Shown: piece after piece, positions 26,456-35,437 of the stretch
Position numbering within the stretch: the first letter of the stretch is position 1
Layout: every line of letters begins with the position of its first letter
Source of the DNA: Oceaniferula spumae
GTDB lineage: Bacteria > Verrucomicrobiota > Verrucomicrobiia > Verrucomicrobiales > Akkermansiaceae
Direction of reading: 5' to 3'
Assembly (NCBI RefSeq): GCF_042849255.1
Contig: NZ_AP026866.1
Location: 62,001 to 126,000, forward strand
Length of the DNA: 64,000 nt
The notes under the pieces: generated by a model
The model's database searches: none
What the model saw: only the letters and a program-made list of their open reading frames with translations
What the model was told of the DNA's origin: nothing
Position numbers and translations under genes: made by a program

Positions 26456-26711
26456 CGCCTCTTAATTCCTGCATAATTTCATCGGTGCTGCGGCCACGAG
26501 CGCGGTCTTTCCAAATGCCTCTCACCGCTTTCAGGCGTTCTTTCAGTTCCTCGGCGTTGCGGGGTGGGGCGAGAGCTTGTGGCTCGTTGACGGCGCGAGT
26601 TAGAATGGCGCGGGCTTCCGCTTCCATCGAAGTTTGGTTCTCGGCTGCGCGGAGGCGGAGCTTTTGCTTCACCTCCTCATCCAGGTTCCTTATGGTCAGG
26701 GTTGTACTCAT
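26448..26711 (-). CDS. FitA-like ribbon-helix-helix antitoxin
   Basis: 87 residues. The N-terminal strand-helix-helix (MSTTLTIRNLDEEVKQKLRLRAAENQTSMEAEARAIL) is the FitA/Arc-type DNA-binding fold that places TxTIRNL in the major groove. The charged C-terminal part (RGRSTDEIMQELRGDE) would bind the PIN toxin. A perfect palindrome starts 11 bp upstream. Confidence 0.88.
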   Translation of the reverse strand: MSTTLTIRNLDEEVKQKLRLRAAENQTSMEAEARAILTRAVNEPQALAPPRNAEELKERLKAVRGIWKDRARGRSTDEIMQELRGDE

Positions 26712-26722
26712 GGTTTCATGCT

Positions 26723-26740
26723 AGCATTGCTAGCAATGCT
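26723..26740. promoter_or_regulatory. Probable FitAB operator
   Basis: AGCATTGCTAGCAATGCT is a perfect 18-bp palindrome just upstream of the antitoxin start. Ribbon-helix-helix antitoxins repress their own operon through such sites. Confidence 0.65.
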
Positions 26741-26844
26741 GTCAATTTCAGAATGGGGAGGGGATTGGTTTGGTTTCGCTGGGTTTGTGGTGGCTAGATT
26801 TTGAACGAATGAACCTTCTGCCGTCTCTCCGAGACTTGAATCCG

Positions 26845-26960
26845 TATGGGGTGGGTGATCCGGTGGTTTGCACCACCGGCTAGTCTCTGTCGCCCTTTCA
26901 GGGCTGGCAGCTTGCTGCTATTCAGGACTTCGCGTCTATTCGCGTCCATTCGCGGTTGTG
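26845..26960. repeat. Composite intergenic repeat element
   Basis: Three parts in a row: a perfect hairpin CCGGTGGT-TTGC-ACCACCGG (26860-26879), a second hairpin GCCCT-TTC-AGGGC (26892-26904), and a tandem TTCGCGTC-type string (26925-26960) similar to 20558-20590. The region between the FitAB operator and cysJ has no gene. The arrangement resembles non-coding repeats dispersed in PVC genomes. Confidence 0.5.
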
Positions 26961-27098
26961 TCCTGTGTAGCCTTGGCGAGGTGGGGTTAAGAAGAAAGTC
27001 CGCCTTTACTGACAGTTTTTATACACAATTCGTCTTGCAAGTCTGCCAATGTGGGGCATTCTTTTTCGCGAACACAAAGTAAGTTGATAAACAAACTA

Positions 27099-28868
27099 AT
27101 GATTAAGTTTCCAGCACACTCTCCGCTTTCTCCCGAGCAGCAAAACCAGCTCTCGGGCCTGCTTTCGTCATTGAATCCGCCGCAAGTCGCTTGGCTTGGG
27201 GGATTTTTGTCCGGTCTTCATGCTGACACCGCAGGCGCGGCTCAGCCGGCTTCTGAGCGTAAACTGACGGTGCTTTTTGGCACGGAATCAGGGAATTCGG
27301 AGGGGCTTGCGGATCAGGTTTACAAGACGGCTAAGAAAAAAGGTTTCAAGGCCAAGATCGTCAATATGTCCGAGACCACACCGGCGGAACTGGCTGATGC
27401 CGGCACGCTTTTGGTGGTGGTCAGCACCTGGGGCGACGGCGATCCACCGGAGGCTGCCGAGGATTTTTACAAGGATCTGATGGAAAAAGAAGTGTCGCTC
27501 GCGGGCGTCGATTTCTCCGTCTGTGCGCTGGGCGATACCAGCTACGATCAGTTTTGCAAAACCGGTCAGGACGTGGATGCTCGACTCGAAAAACTCGGTG
27601 CCACACGCATCGCGGATCGGGTCGATTGCGATGTCGATTTTGACGAGTCCTTCGAGCAGTGGAGCAAGTCGGTCTGGGAAAAACTCGGCGATGCCGCCGC
27701 AGTCAGTGCCGCTCCTGTTAGCATCGGCATGCCCGCCGCCCAAGTTTACGATAAGAAGAACCCGTTCCCAGCCGAAGTCATCGATAACCAGCTACTCAGC
27801 GGCGACTACTCGGCGAAGGAGACCATCCACCTGGAACTCTCGCTGGAGGGATCCGGATTCGATTACCAACCTGGCGATGTGCTCGCGGTCATTCCGCGCA
27901 ATGCCAAGGACGTGGTGGAAGCGGTGATTGCTGCCACCGGACTCGATGCCAAGGCATCTGTGGACGTCAAAGGTGTCGGTCAAAAAACTCTCATCGATGC
28001 TCTAACACACGATCTCGATATCACCGGACTTTCGCGCAAGATCGTCTCGGCCTGGCAGGAAATTTCCGGTTCTGCGGAGCTGGCGAAACTGCTCGACGAT
28101 GCCGCCAAGGGCGAGTTCAAGGACTGGACATATGGCCGGGAGATTATCGACTTGTTAGAAGAGCATCCGGCGAAACAGATCACCGCGCAGCAGCTGGTGG
28201 ATATTTTGCGCAAGCTGCCACCGCGCCTGTATTCCATCGCCTCCAGCCCGAAGGCTCACCCTGGTGAAGTGCATCTGACGGTGGCTGCGGTGCGTTACGA
28301 GACGCATGGTAAATCCCGCAAGGGCGTGGCCTCCACTTATCTCGCCGATGCCGCGCACAAGGGGACTCCGGTTTCCGTTTACGTGCATCACAACAAGAAC
28401 TTCCGTCTGCCTGAAAATGGCGACACCCCTGTGATCATGGTGGGGCCTGGAACTGGTATCGCTCCATTCCGCGCCTTTGTCGAGGAGCGTGCCGAAGCCG
28501 GAGCGAAAGGGGGCAGCTGGTTGTTCTTTGGCGACCAGAAATACAACGAGGATTTCCTCTATCAGCTGGAATGGCAAGACCATCTCAAGAGCGGTAACCT
28601 ATCACGTCTCGACGTGGCATTCTCTCGCGACCAGCCGGAAAAAGTTTACGTTCAGCACAAGATGTTAGAGAACGGCAAGGAGCTGTGGAACTGGCTGGAA
28701 AAAGGTGCCCACTTCTACGTCTGCGGTGATGCCACGCGCATGGCCAAGGATGTGCACGATGCGCTGCTTGAAATCGTCGCCAGCGAGGGTGGTAAATCGC
28801 CTGAGGAAGCTGATGAGTATGTGGCGGCGCTCAAGAAAGAGAAGCGTTACCAGCGTGATGTGTATTAG
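27099..28868 (+). CDS. cysJ: Assimilatory sulfite reductase (NADPH) flavoprotein, alpha component
   Basis: 589-residue diflavin reductase. The FMN/flavodoxin domain has LFGTESGNSEGLADQ (about residues 58-72). The FAD-binding connection carries RLYSIASSP near residue 382, followed by GVASTYLAD, and the NADPH domain has VGPGTGIAPFRAF. The C-terminus RYQRDVY is typical for CysJ. It passes electrons from NADPH to CysI for reduction of sulfite to sulfide. The ATG at 27099 (MIKFPAHSPLS) is chosen because the frame upstream is unrelated. First gene of cysJIH. Confidence 0.94.
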   Translation: MIKFPAHSPLSPEQQNQLSGLLSSLNPPQVAWLGGFLSGLHADTAGAAQPASERKLTVLFGTESGNSEGLADQVYKTAKKKGFKAKIVNMSETTPAELADAGTLLVVVSTWGDGDPPEAAEDFYKDLMEKEVSLAGVDFSVCALGDTSYDQFCKTGQDVDARLEKLGATRIADRVDCDVDFDESFEQWSKSVWEKLGDAAAVSAAPVSIGMPAAQVYDKKNPFPAEVIDNQLLSGDYSAKETIHLELSLEGSGFDYQPGDVLAVIPRNAKDVVEAVIAATGLDAKASVDVKGVGQKTLIDALTHDLDITGLSRKIVSAWQEISGSAELAKLLDDAAKGEFKDWTYGREIIDLLEEHPAKQITAQQLVDILRKLPPRLYSIASSPKAHPGEVHLTVAAVRYETHGKSRKGVASTYLADAAHKGTPVSVYVHHNKNFRLPENGDTPVIMVGPGTGIAPFRAFVEERAEAGAKGGSWLFFGDQKYNEDFLYQLEWQDHLKSGNLSRLDVAFSRDQPEKVYVQHKMLENGKELWNWLEKGAHFYVCGDATRMAKDVHDALLEIVASEGGKSPEEADEYVAALKKEKRYQRDVY

Positions 28869-28913
28869 TCAGATTGAAGAAACCAGAGTCCAGAGACCAG
28901 AATTTTAAAGACA

Positions 28914-30632
28914 ATGAGTGAAGACAAAAAACTTTCGGCGAATGAGCCGTTGAAACTGAACAGTGACTACCTGCGTGGCACACTGGCGGAGGAAATTGCG
29001 GACACTAGCAATGGTGCGATTTCTGCCGACAGCCAACAGCTGAGCAAGTTCCACGGTATGTATTTGCAAGACGACCGCGACGTACGCGCTGGTCGCCGCA
29101 AGAAGAAGTTAGACAAGGCCTACAGCTTCCTGATCCGTGTGCGTCTGCCCGGTGGTGTGGCTACCCCCGAGCAATGGCTTGCGCTCGACAGCATCTCGGA
29201 CCAATACGCGAACGGCACTCTGAAAATCACCACACGCCAGACCTGGCAGCTTCACGGGGTGATTAAAAACAACCTCAAGGCCTCGATCCAGGCGATGAAC
29301 AAAGTCGCGGTGGACACCATCGCCGCCTGTGGCGACGTTAACCGTAACGTCATCTGCAACGCCAATCCTCACCTCAGCGATGTGCATGCGGAGGCTGTGG
29401 AACTGGCTAACAACATCAGTAACCATCTCAAGCCGCGCACCCGTGCGTTCCATGAGATCTTCCTCGATGAGGAAAAAATCATCTCCAGCGAAGAGTTCGA
29501 AGAGCCGCTTTACGGGCCGACCTATCTGCCACGTAAGTTCAAGATCAACGTCGCGATCCCACCGCACAACGATACGGACATCTACGCCCAGTGCCTTTCC
29601 TTCATCGCCATCGTTGAAGACAAAAAAATCGTCGGCTACAACGTCACCGTCGGTGGCGGCATGGGCATGACTCACGGTGTGGAAGAAACCTTCCCTCGCA
29701 CGGCGGACGTAATCGGCTTCTGCACGCCTGAGAAAGCGGTCGACGTTGCTGAAAAAGTGATGCTCGTGCAGCGCGACTTCGGCGAGCGTGGCGACCGTAA
29801 ATGGGCTCGTCTCAAATACACCGTCGAGCGCATGACGGCCGATGGTTTCCTCTCCAAGCTCAATGAATACCTCGGCTACGATCTGGAACCGGCACGTGAC
29901 TTCAAGTTTGAGTCGAACGGCGACCAGTTCGGCTGGGTCAAGGACGACAAAGGCAACCACCACCTCACACTCTTCGTGCCCGGTGGCCGCGTGCTCGATA
30001 CTCCATCCTGCCCGATGAAAACCGGCATCGCTGAAATCGCCAAAGTGCTCAAAGGCGAGTTCCGCATGACCGCGAACCAGAACCTGATTATTTCCAACAT
30101 CACCGATGCGCAAAAGCCGGAGATCGAGGCCTTGTTAGAAAAATACAAGATTCTCAAGACTCACGAACGCACCGCGCTGATGCTGAATTCCATCTCCTGC
30201 GTGGCACTGCCAACCTGCGGTCTGGCACTGGCCGAGGCCGAGCGCTATCTGCCCACCGTCATCACCGATCTCGAAGAAGTGGTGGAGGAGTCCGGACTGC
30301 GTCACGATGCCATCACCATCCGCATGACTGGCTGTCCGAACGGCTGCGGTCGTCCGTATCTCGCCGAGATCGGATTTGTCGGCAAAGGCCCTAACAAATA
30401 CAACGTTTACCTCGGTGGCGGCTTCCATGGCCAGCGCCTGAACAAGCTCTACCGCGAGTCGGTTTCCGGCGAAGACATCAAGGCTTTGCTTTCACCGATC
30501 ATCGCCGACTACGCCAAGCAGCGTAACGATGGCGAACGCTTCGGTGACTTCGTCATCCGCGCCGGTTACGTCAATGAGACCACAGCGGGTAACAATTTCC
30601 ACGCCAATATCCTCACGGAAGTCGGCGTTTAA
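28914..30632 (+). CDS. cysI: Sulfite reductase (NADPH) hemoprotein, beta component
   Basis: 572 residues, usual length. It binds siroheme and a 4Fe-4S cluster: the cluster cysteines lie in CVALPTCGLALAEAERYLP (C-x5-C) and MTGCPNGCGRPY (C-x3-C). The substrate-binding segments TTRQTWQLHGV and NRNVICNANP are present. It carries out six-electron reduction of sulfite to sulfide with CysJ. It follows cysJ by 45 bp and precedes cysH by 23 bp. Confidence 0.95.
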   Translation: MSEDKKLSANEPLKLNSDYLRGTLAEEIADTSNGAISADSQQLSKFHGMYLQDDRDVRAGRRKKKLDKAYSFLIRVRLPGGVATPEQWLALDSISDQYANGTLKITTRQTWQLHGVIKNNLKASIQAMNKVAVDTIAACGDVNRNVICNANPHLSDVHAEAVELANNISNHLKPRTRAFHEIFLDEEKIISSEEFEEPLYGPTYLPRKFKINVAIPPHNDTDIYAQCLSFIAIVEDKKIVGYNVTVGGGMGMTHGVEETFPRTADVIGFCTPEKAVDVAEKVMLVQRDFGERGDRKWARLKYTVERMTADGFLSKLNEYLGYDLEPARDFKFESNGDQFGWVKDDKGNHHLTLFVPGGRVLDTPSCPMKTGIAEIAKVLKGEFRMTANQNLIISNITDAQKPEIEALLEKYKILKTHERTALMLNSISCVALPTCGLALAEAERYLPTVITDLEEVVEESGLRHDAITIRMTGCPNGCGRPYLAEIGFVGKGPNKYNVYLGGGFHGQRLNKLYRESVSGEDIKALLSPIIADYAKQRNDGERFGDFVIRAGYVNETTAGNNFHANILTEVGV

Positions 30633-30655
30633 CACTCTCTAACTGATATCCAATC

Positions 30656-31393
30656 ATGAACTCCACGGCAAAACATATTCCCGCGCAAAGCGACGTTGAA
30701 AAGGTCAATGAAGCCTTTCTTCAGATGTCGGCTCCCGACCGCGTTAAGTGGTTGCACGAGGAATTCGGATCGCGTCTGGTGCTGAGCAGCAGCTTCGGCC
30801 TGCAAGCCGCGATCATGCTTCATCTTGTCAGCGAACACGCGCCGGAAATGCCGGTGGTGTGGCTCGATACCGGTTACCTGTTTCCGGAAACCTATCAGTA
30901 TGCCGAGCAGTTGATCACGGACCTTGATGTAAACGTCAAAGTCTATCAGCCGAAACTTTCCGCCGCTCGTCAGGAAGCTCTCTACGGAAAACTCTGGGAG
31001 CAAGGCGAGGAGGGGAACAATCAATACGGCCTGATCAACAAAGTCGAGCCGATGAACCGCGCACTGCAAGAACTCGGTGCCGATATCTGGGTGAGTGGCC
31101 TGCGCCGTTCACAGTCGAGCACCCGCGCCGACCGCCAATTTGCCGAGCAGCAAAAGCGAACACTCAAGGTCTATCCGATCCTCGACTGGTCAGACCCACA
31201 GGTCTCCGCCTATTTCTACGATCACAAACTGCCCAAGCACCCGCTGGAAGCCAAAGGCTACGCCACCATGGGCGACTGGCACTCCACCAAACCCCTCGAG
31301 GAAGGTGAGTCGGCAGAAAGCTCAAGATTCGGCGGCAGCAAATACGAGTGCGGCCTGCACCTGAGTTCCGGCGCGAATGATTTCCAGATTTAA
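30656..31393 (+). CDS. cysH: Phosphoadenylyl-sulfate (PAPS) reductase
   Basis: 245 residues. The PP-loop-like segment LVLSSSFGLQAAIMLHL, the substrate-binding region GLRRSQSSTRADR and the C-terminal catalytic motif KYECGLH are present. The paired Cys-Cys motifs that hold the Fe-S cluster in APS reductases are missing, so this should be the thioredoxin-dependent PAPS form. It makes sulfite for CysJI. Confidence 0.93.
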   Translation: MNSTAKHIPAQSDVEKVNEAFLQMSAPDRVKWLHEEFGSRLVLSSSFGLQAAIMLHLVSEHAPEMPVVWLDTGYLFPETYQYAEQLITDLDVNVKVYQPKLSAARQEALYGKLWEQGEEGNNQYGLINKVEPMNRALQELGADIWVSGLRRSQSSTRADRQFAEQQKRTLKVYPILDWSDPQVSAYFYDHKLPKHPLEAKGYATMGDWHSTKPLEEGESAESSRFGGSKYECGLHLSSGANDFQI

Positions 31394-31420
31394 GCGGTGA
31401 TTTGCTGAGCGCTTGCGAAA

Positions 31421-31517
31421 GTAGGGCGAGTTTGTAACTTGCCGACAAGCCAAGTGAGTGATTCGTTGATGGGATGATCATTCCCAAGTTTGCCGACAAC
31501 TTGCAAAGTTGTCCTAC
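31421..31517. repeat. REPIN-like inverted repeat pair
   Basis: Two about 28-bp units face each other, at 31421-31448 and 31490-31517. Each carries its own small dyad; in the second it is ACAACTT-GCA-AAGTTGT. The first is a diverged reverse complement, with about 8 differences of which several keep pairing. An identical 28-bp copy of the second unit is at 34519-34546. It sits between cysH and the chelatase gene. Confidence 0.7.
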
Positions 31518-31535
31518 CTTGACCAATCTGAAGCC

Positions 31536-32300
31536 GTGAGTAATCAGAAAAAAACAGCCCTCCTCATCCTAGGTCACGGCTCCTCGAAACACCCGGAATC
31601 CTCCGCGTCTGTTAGGATGCACACAGAGGTGCTGCGCGAGCGAGGTGACTTCGCCGAAGTGCACTGTGCTTTTTTAAAAGAAGAGCCGTTCATTGCGGAT
31701 GCACTGGACAAGATCGAGGCTGAAAATATCTGCATCGTTCCGGATTTTCTGGCTGAAGGGTATTTCACCCGCCAGGTCATTCCCGAGTTACTGAAGCTGG
31801 ATCAACAGCCTGAGACCGTGCGTTATTGCCCGCCGGTGGGAACTAATGACATGATGCAGCAGCTGATCGAAATGGCGGCGATGGCGGACATGAAGGATTG
31901 GAAACCTGAGCAAACTAGCCTGCTGTTAGTGGGTCACGGTTCCACCAAGAACTCAAAGTCCAAACAGACCTTGCTCGATCACATCGAGGCACTGAAGCAA
32001 ACCAGCCCCTTCGCCCAAATCACCGATGTCTGGCTGGAAGAAGCTCCGTTTGTGCAGGACTGGCAACAATTTGTGACCGAAAAACAGGTGCTCGTTCTTC
32101 CTTTTCTACTCTCCAACGGCCAACACGGCGGCTGGGACATTCCGGCAGAGTTGGGCATTGGAAAAGGGGATGTGGTGCATGGCGTGACTCACACCTTGCA
32201 GGGGCGGAACGTCCGCATAGCCCCGGCATTGGGAACATCGCCACAGTTTGCCGGTGTGATTGCCGCCATTGCCCACATTTGGGGTGGTCAGGGTACTTAA
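31536..32300 (+). CDS. Two-domain CbiX-like sirohydrochlorin chelatase
   Basis: 254 residues from GTG 31536 (VSNQKKTALLILGHGSS). Two tandem CbiX/SirB-like halves are visible: the metal-site motif LGHGSSKHPES in the first and VGHGSTKNSKS in the second. The conserved DFLAEGYFTRQVIPELL and LPFLLSNGQHGGWDIP follow. Location after cysJIH implies iron insertion into sirohydrochlorin to give siroheme for CysI. Cobalt chelation (CbiX/CbiK) is the alternative. The GTG is chosen because an in-frame TTG upstream lies inside the repeat at 31490-31517. Confidence 0.82.
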   Translation: MSNQKKTALLILGHGSSKHPESSASVRMHTEVLRERGDFAEVHCAFLKEEPFIADALDKIEAENICIVPDFLAEGYFTRQVIPELLKLDQQPETVRYCPPVGTNDMMQQLIEMAAMADMKDWKPEQTSLLLVGHGSTKNSKSKQTLLDHIEALKQTSPFAQITDVWLEEAPFVQDWQQFVTEKQVLVLPFLLSNGQHGGWDIPAELGIGKGDVVHGVTHTLQGRNVRIAPALGTSPQFAGVIAAIAHIWGGQGT

Positions 32301-32304
32301 AAAA

Positions 32305-32333
32305 CGCGCCGACTCCGTGGTGGAATCGGCGCG
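32305..32333 (-). terminator. Intrinsic terminator for the thioredoxin-like gene
   Basis: Stem CGCGCCGACTCC (32305-32316) / GGAATCGGCGCG (32322-32333) with one G-T wobble and loop GTGGT. The A-run at 32299-32304 is a U-tract for minus-strand transcripts. It may also stop the chelatase transcript. Confidence 0.8.
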
Positions 32334-32366
32334 ATTGTGGATTGTTTCAGAGAAACGCCAGTGAAA

Positions 32367-33284
32367 TTACTCGGCGGTCTCTTTCATTTTCTCAAGGCGC
32401 TCCTTGAATGCGCCAGCGTGTTTGGCGTATTTGCTTTCAGGAGCAGCGGCGATGATGTCGTCGATGACGGCACCAGCTTCGTCGAACTTCTTATTGCGAA
32501 GAAGTGGGTCCATTTTCATGGCGAGAATCTGCTGCTTCTCTTCACCTTCGACTTTGTATTCCTTGATGAAGGCATCGATTTTGCCGAGGGCATCGTCAAC
32601 GTTGCCGGCACGTGAGGCGGTAGCGACTTCTTTTTCGAGAGTGCTCTGTGCTTCTTTGCGCTTCTGCTTGGCTACGAAGCCAGTTTCGTCCTTAGGATCG
32701 AGCTTGGCGACTTGGTCGACAACATCGGAATACTGACCGTGGTAGTCTTCTGGGATGGTGTTCAGGGCTTTTACAAGGGCCTTGGCTTTGTCGACTCCGC
32801 TGAGTTTGTCAGCAGCAGCAAATGCCTCGTCGCGCTCGACGCGCTTGGCACGCAGTTCATCGAGATGAGCAACGTATTTTTCAGGGCCACCGGCTTGGTA
32901 GCCAGTTTTTGCGTAAGGGCGGCCTTTGGCATCCAGAAGAAGGATGGTGGGGAATCCACGCACACCGTATTTGGCCTGAAGGGATGAGTTTTGGTCCTGG
33001 ATCTCTTGGCTGAGCTTGGATTTGTCACGTGGGAAATCGAGTTCCACGAGAACGAATTTATCGGCAACACCAGTCTTGAACGGATCGTGTTGGAAAACTT
33101 CCTTGTTGAGCTTGATGCACCAACCGCACCAGTCGGAACCGGTGAAATCGACAAGAAGGTCTTTGTTCTCCGCAGCGGCCTTTTTCTGAGCGGCTTCGAA
33201 GTCGGTCATCCAATTGTCACCGCCAGCGGTGGCAAAGGAAGCTGTGATGGCCAGAGCGAGGCTGGCGAGTATTGTTTTTTTCAT
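32367..33284 (-). CDS. Periplasmic thioredoxin-like protein with helical C-terminal domain
   Basis: 305 residues. A signal peptide (MKKTILASLALAITASFATA) is followed by a thioredoxin fold (DUF255/thioredoxin_7 type) with the redox motif SDWCGWCIKLNKEVF (CGWC) and the cis-Pro loop GVRGFPTILLLDAKG. From about residue 140 a long charged helical domain (AADKLSGVDKAKALVKAL...) resembles TPR-like repeats. The protein is probably a disulfide reductase or isomerase in the periplasm. It stands alone, with its own terminator. Confidence 0.85.
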   Translation of the reverse strand: MKKTILASLALAITASFATAGGDNWMTDFEAAQKKAAAENKDLLVDFTGSDWCGWCIKLNKEVFQHDPFKTGVADKFVLVELDFPRDKSKLSQEIQDQNSSLQAKYGVRGFPTILLLDAKGRPYAKTGYQAGGPEKYVAHLDELRAKRVERDEAFAAADKLSGVDKAKALVKALNTIPEDYHGQYSDVVDQVAKLDPKDETGFVAKQKRKEAQSTLEKEVATASRAGNVDDALGKIDAFIKEYKVEGEEKQQILAMKMDPLLRNKKFDEAGAVIDDIIAAAPESKYAKHAGAFKERLEKMKETAE

Positions 33285-33470
33285 GATGAATAACTGCTAG
33301 TTACAGTGTTGTTGGAATACAGGCTGTGCCTGCTATTACCATTTGTCCAATGAATATCGTCACTGTGCTAGGTGCTTGTTTATTTTATTTCTACCCAATT
33401 ATCAGAAGTTTTCCAAATTGGGATGTTTTCGGATTGCCCTGAGGCTCGGTCACGGCAGGATGAGCGCGCA

Positions 33471-34487
33471 ATGGCATACACGGCGGAAAAAGCCTTCAAT
33501 CTGATCGAGGCAGCGCATAAGAGGGGCAGGTTGGCCCACGCATTTCTGATCACCGGGGACCCGGGGAGCGGGAAAAGCGAACTCGCGACCAAGGTCATCA
33601 ATCTGATTAATCCTCCCGCTGAGAGCGGCGGAATGAATCTATTCGGTGAACCGGAGGAGGTCGAAACGCCGAAACTTGAAGAGCTGGAGGGCGATCTCGT
33701 GCGTATCGTCAGGCCAAAGTCAAAATCACGCCGGATCGTGGTCGATGACATTCGCGGACTGGAAAAATCGTTTTATGTAGCCTCCGCCACCGGAAAGTGG
33801 AAGGTGGGTGTGATCGAGCACGCCGATCGGATGGGGGTAGGGGCGGAAAATGCCTTTCTCAAGACTCTCGAGGAGCCGCCGTCGGATTGCCTATTACTTC
33901 TGCTCTCGGATGCTCCGGAGCTTCTGCTGCCGACGATTCTCTCCCGCTGCGTGCGTCTGCCGCTGATGGCCAGCGTTGGTGGGCGGCTCGTTTCCGAGTC
34001 TCAGCAAGAACTGCTCGCTTCTCTAGCAGGACTGGCGAGACAGGGGATGGGAAAAATTGCTCACGCCCTGACCTTGCGCGCTGAGTTCAGTGCATTGCTA
34101 GCCAGAAGACGGGCTGAGATTACCAAAATCAACGATCTCGCACTTAAGGAGGAAACCTCAAAATACAAAAACACCACCGATGGTGAGTGGCTCAAACGCC
34201 GTGAGGACTTTTACAAAGGACACACCGAGTCCGAGTATCTGGGCGAGCGTGATAGGTTGTTAGAAGTGCTGATTGCTTGGTTGGGGGATGTCGTGCGCCA
34301 AAAATGCTCGGTCGAACGACTAGATTTTCCATCCGAGAAAGAAACGACTGCAATGGTGGCCGCTGGAAATGATCTCTCGGAGTTGTTGCAGCGGATGGAT
34401 GCTTTGGAAAATTTACGGGCCAATCTGGAGACTAACGTGCAAGAGCAATTGGCGCTCGAGGTGGCCTTTTTGAAGGCTTTTGCTTGA
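33471..34487 (+). CDS. holB: DNA polymerase III delta' subunit
   Basis: 338-residue clamp-loader AAA+ protein. Walker A is GDPGSGKSELA, the Asn-Ala-Phe-Leu-Lys-Thr-Leu-Glu-Glu-Pro segment (ENAFLKTLEEPP) is standard for delta'/gamma, and the SRC motif is in TILSRCVRLPL. The C-terminal collar region is divergent, with a charged stretch (EETSKYKNTTDGEWLKRRED). The ATG at 33471 (MAYTAEKAFNLI) follows an AGGATGAG ribosome-binding site. It carries no neighbours with a replication role here. Confidence 0.85.
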   Translation: MAYTAEKAFNLIEAAHKRGRLAHAFLITGDPGSGKSELATKVINLINPPAESGGMNLFGEPEEVETPKLEELEGDLVRIVRPKSKSRRIVVDDIRGLEKSFYVASATGKWKVGVIEHADRMGVGAENAFLKTLEEPPSDCLLLLLSDAPELLLPTILSRCVRLPLMASVGGRLVSESQQELLASLAGLARQGMGKIAHALTLRAEFSALLARRRAEITKINDLALKEETSKYKNTTDGEWLKRREDFYKGHTESEYLGERDRLLEVLIAWLGDVVRQKCSVERLDFPSEKETTAMVAAGNDLSELLQRMDALENLRANLETNVQEQLALEVAFLKAFA

Positions 34488-34518
34488 GGTGGGGCCAAGC
34501 ATGATGTGTTCACATGGC

Positions 34519-34546
34519 TTGCCGACAACTTGCAAAGTTGTCCTAC
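34519..34546. repeat. Single copy of the 28-bp repeat unit
   Basis: Identical over 28 bp to 31490-31517, with the internal dyad ACAACTT-GCA-AAGTTGT. It lies between the convergent holB and metallophosphoesterase genes and includes the stop codon of the latter (34543-34545). Confidence 0.8.
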
Positions 34547-35391
34547 TTCGGAGACCGTAATGTTAGAATCGCCACCTCTGGTGCACAGGAGAATCTCACT
34601 CTGCGGCCGACGGTGCCCAGCCCGCGACTGACGAAGATGCGCGAGTCATTTTGAGCATACTCGCCGTAGATGTATTTCCTGCCGTAACGCACTTTCACTG
34701 GGGCATACCCGATGAGAGGCACACGGCACTGCCCTCCGTGAGTGTGACCGGAGAGTTGCAGATCGACTCTATGACTAGCTCTGAGATCATCAAAGACATC
34801 GGGTTCGTGAACAAGCGCCAGCACTGTCTCACCAGTATAGCCACGCCAGCAGGCCGGAGCGTCGACCGTGCCAGACCAGATAGAGTCCGTTCCAGTGATG
34901 TAGAGTTTTTCACCTCGTATGCGAATTCCGGTGCCTTGGTTGACGAGGAACTCCATGCCGTTTTGCTGAAAGCCATTGCGGAAAAATTGTTGGTTTTTGC
35001 TCCAGCCATCGTGATTGCCCATGATGCCGTAGATTCCGTGTTTGGCTTTCAATCCCGCTAGCACAGACATCAATGGATCAAATACATCGGCTCTGTCTGT
35101 GATGAAGTCACCTGTTAGAGCAACGAGATCTGGATTGGCCGAATTCACGGCGGCTACCGCTTCTGCGATCAATGGCTCGTCCTTGTCGGGATTGAAATGA
35201 AAGTCGGTCATCTGGGCGATCACCAGTCCGTCCAGTGCCGAGGGGAGCTTGGGAAGAGTGATCTCCTTTTCCGTGACCGTCAGCCAGCCAGGCTCAACCC
35301 AATGAGCGTATGAGAGTGCCCCTAGCGATCCCAGCACGCTGGTTCTGATGAAATTTCGCCGGTTGATGACACTGCCTTTTTTCTCACTCAT
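34543..35391 (-). CDS. Exported metallophosphoesterase (calcineurin-like, YaeI type)
   Basis: 282 residues from ATG 35391 (MSEKKGSVINRRNFIRTS). A twin-arginine-like leader precedes the dimetal phosphoesterase core: MTDFHFN (TDFH in place of SDLH), ALTGDFITD, IMGNHDGW and LQLSGHTHGGQ, all with metal-binding Asp/His/Asn. Relatives remove phosphate from UDP-sugars/lipids or cyclic nucleotides; the true substrate is unknown. It is divergent from the dCMP deaminase 46 bp away. Its stop codon lies inside a repeat unit. Confidence 0.85.
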   Translation of the reverse strand: MSEKKGSVINRRNFIRTSVLGSLGALSYAHWVEPGWLTVTEKEITLPKLPSALDGLVIAQMTDFHFNPDKDEPLIAEAVAAVNSANPDLVALTGDFITDRADVFDPLMSVLAGLKAKHGIYGIMGNHDGWSKNQQFFRNGFQQNGMEFLVNQGTGIRIRGEKLYITGTDSIWSGTVDAPACWRGYTGETVLALVHEPDVFDDLRASHRVDLQLSGHTHGGQCRVPLIGYAPVKVRYGRKYIYGEYAQNDSRIFVSRGLGTVGRRVRFSCAPEVAILTLRSPK

Positions 35392-35437
35392 ATCTAATGA
35401 CTCGACATTACAACGCCGGCTGTGTTCGATTTTGTCC

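Noticed and set aside
26741..27098. SAM or other riboswitch ahead of cysJ
   Set aside because: The gap contains repeats and no recognisable riboswitch core; the hairpins belong to the composite repeat.
26845..31517. CRISPR array
   Set aside because: Repeats are few, of differing type, and not separated by uniform spacers; no cas genes are seen.
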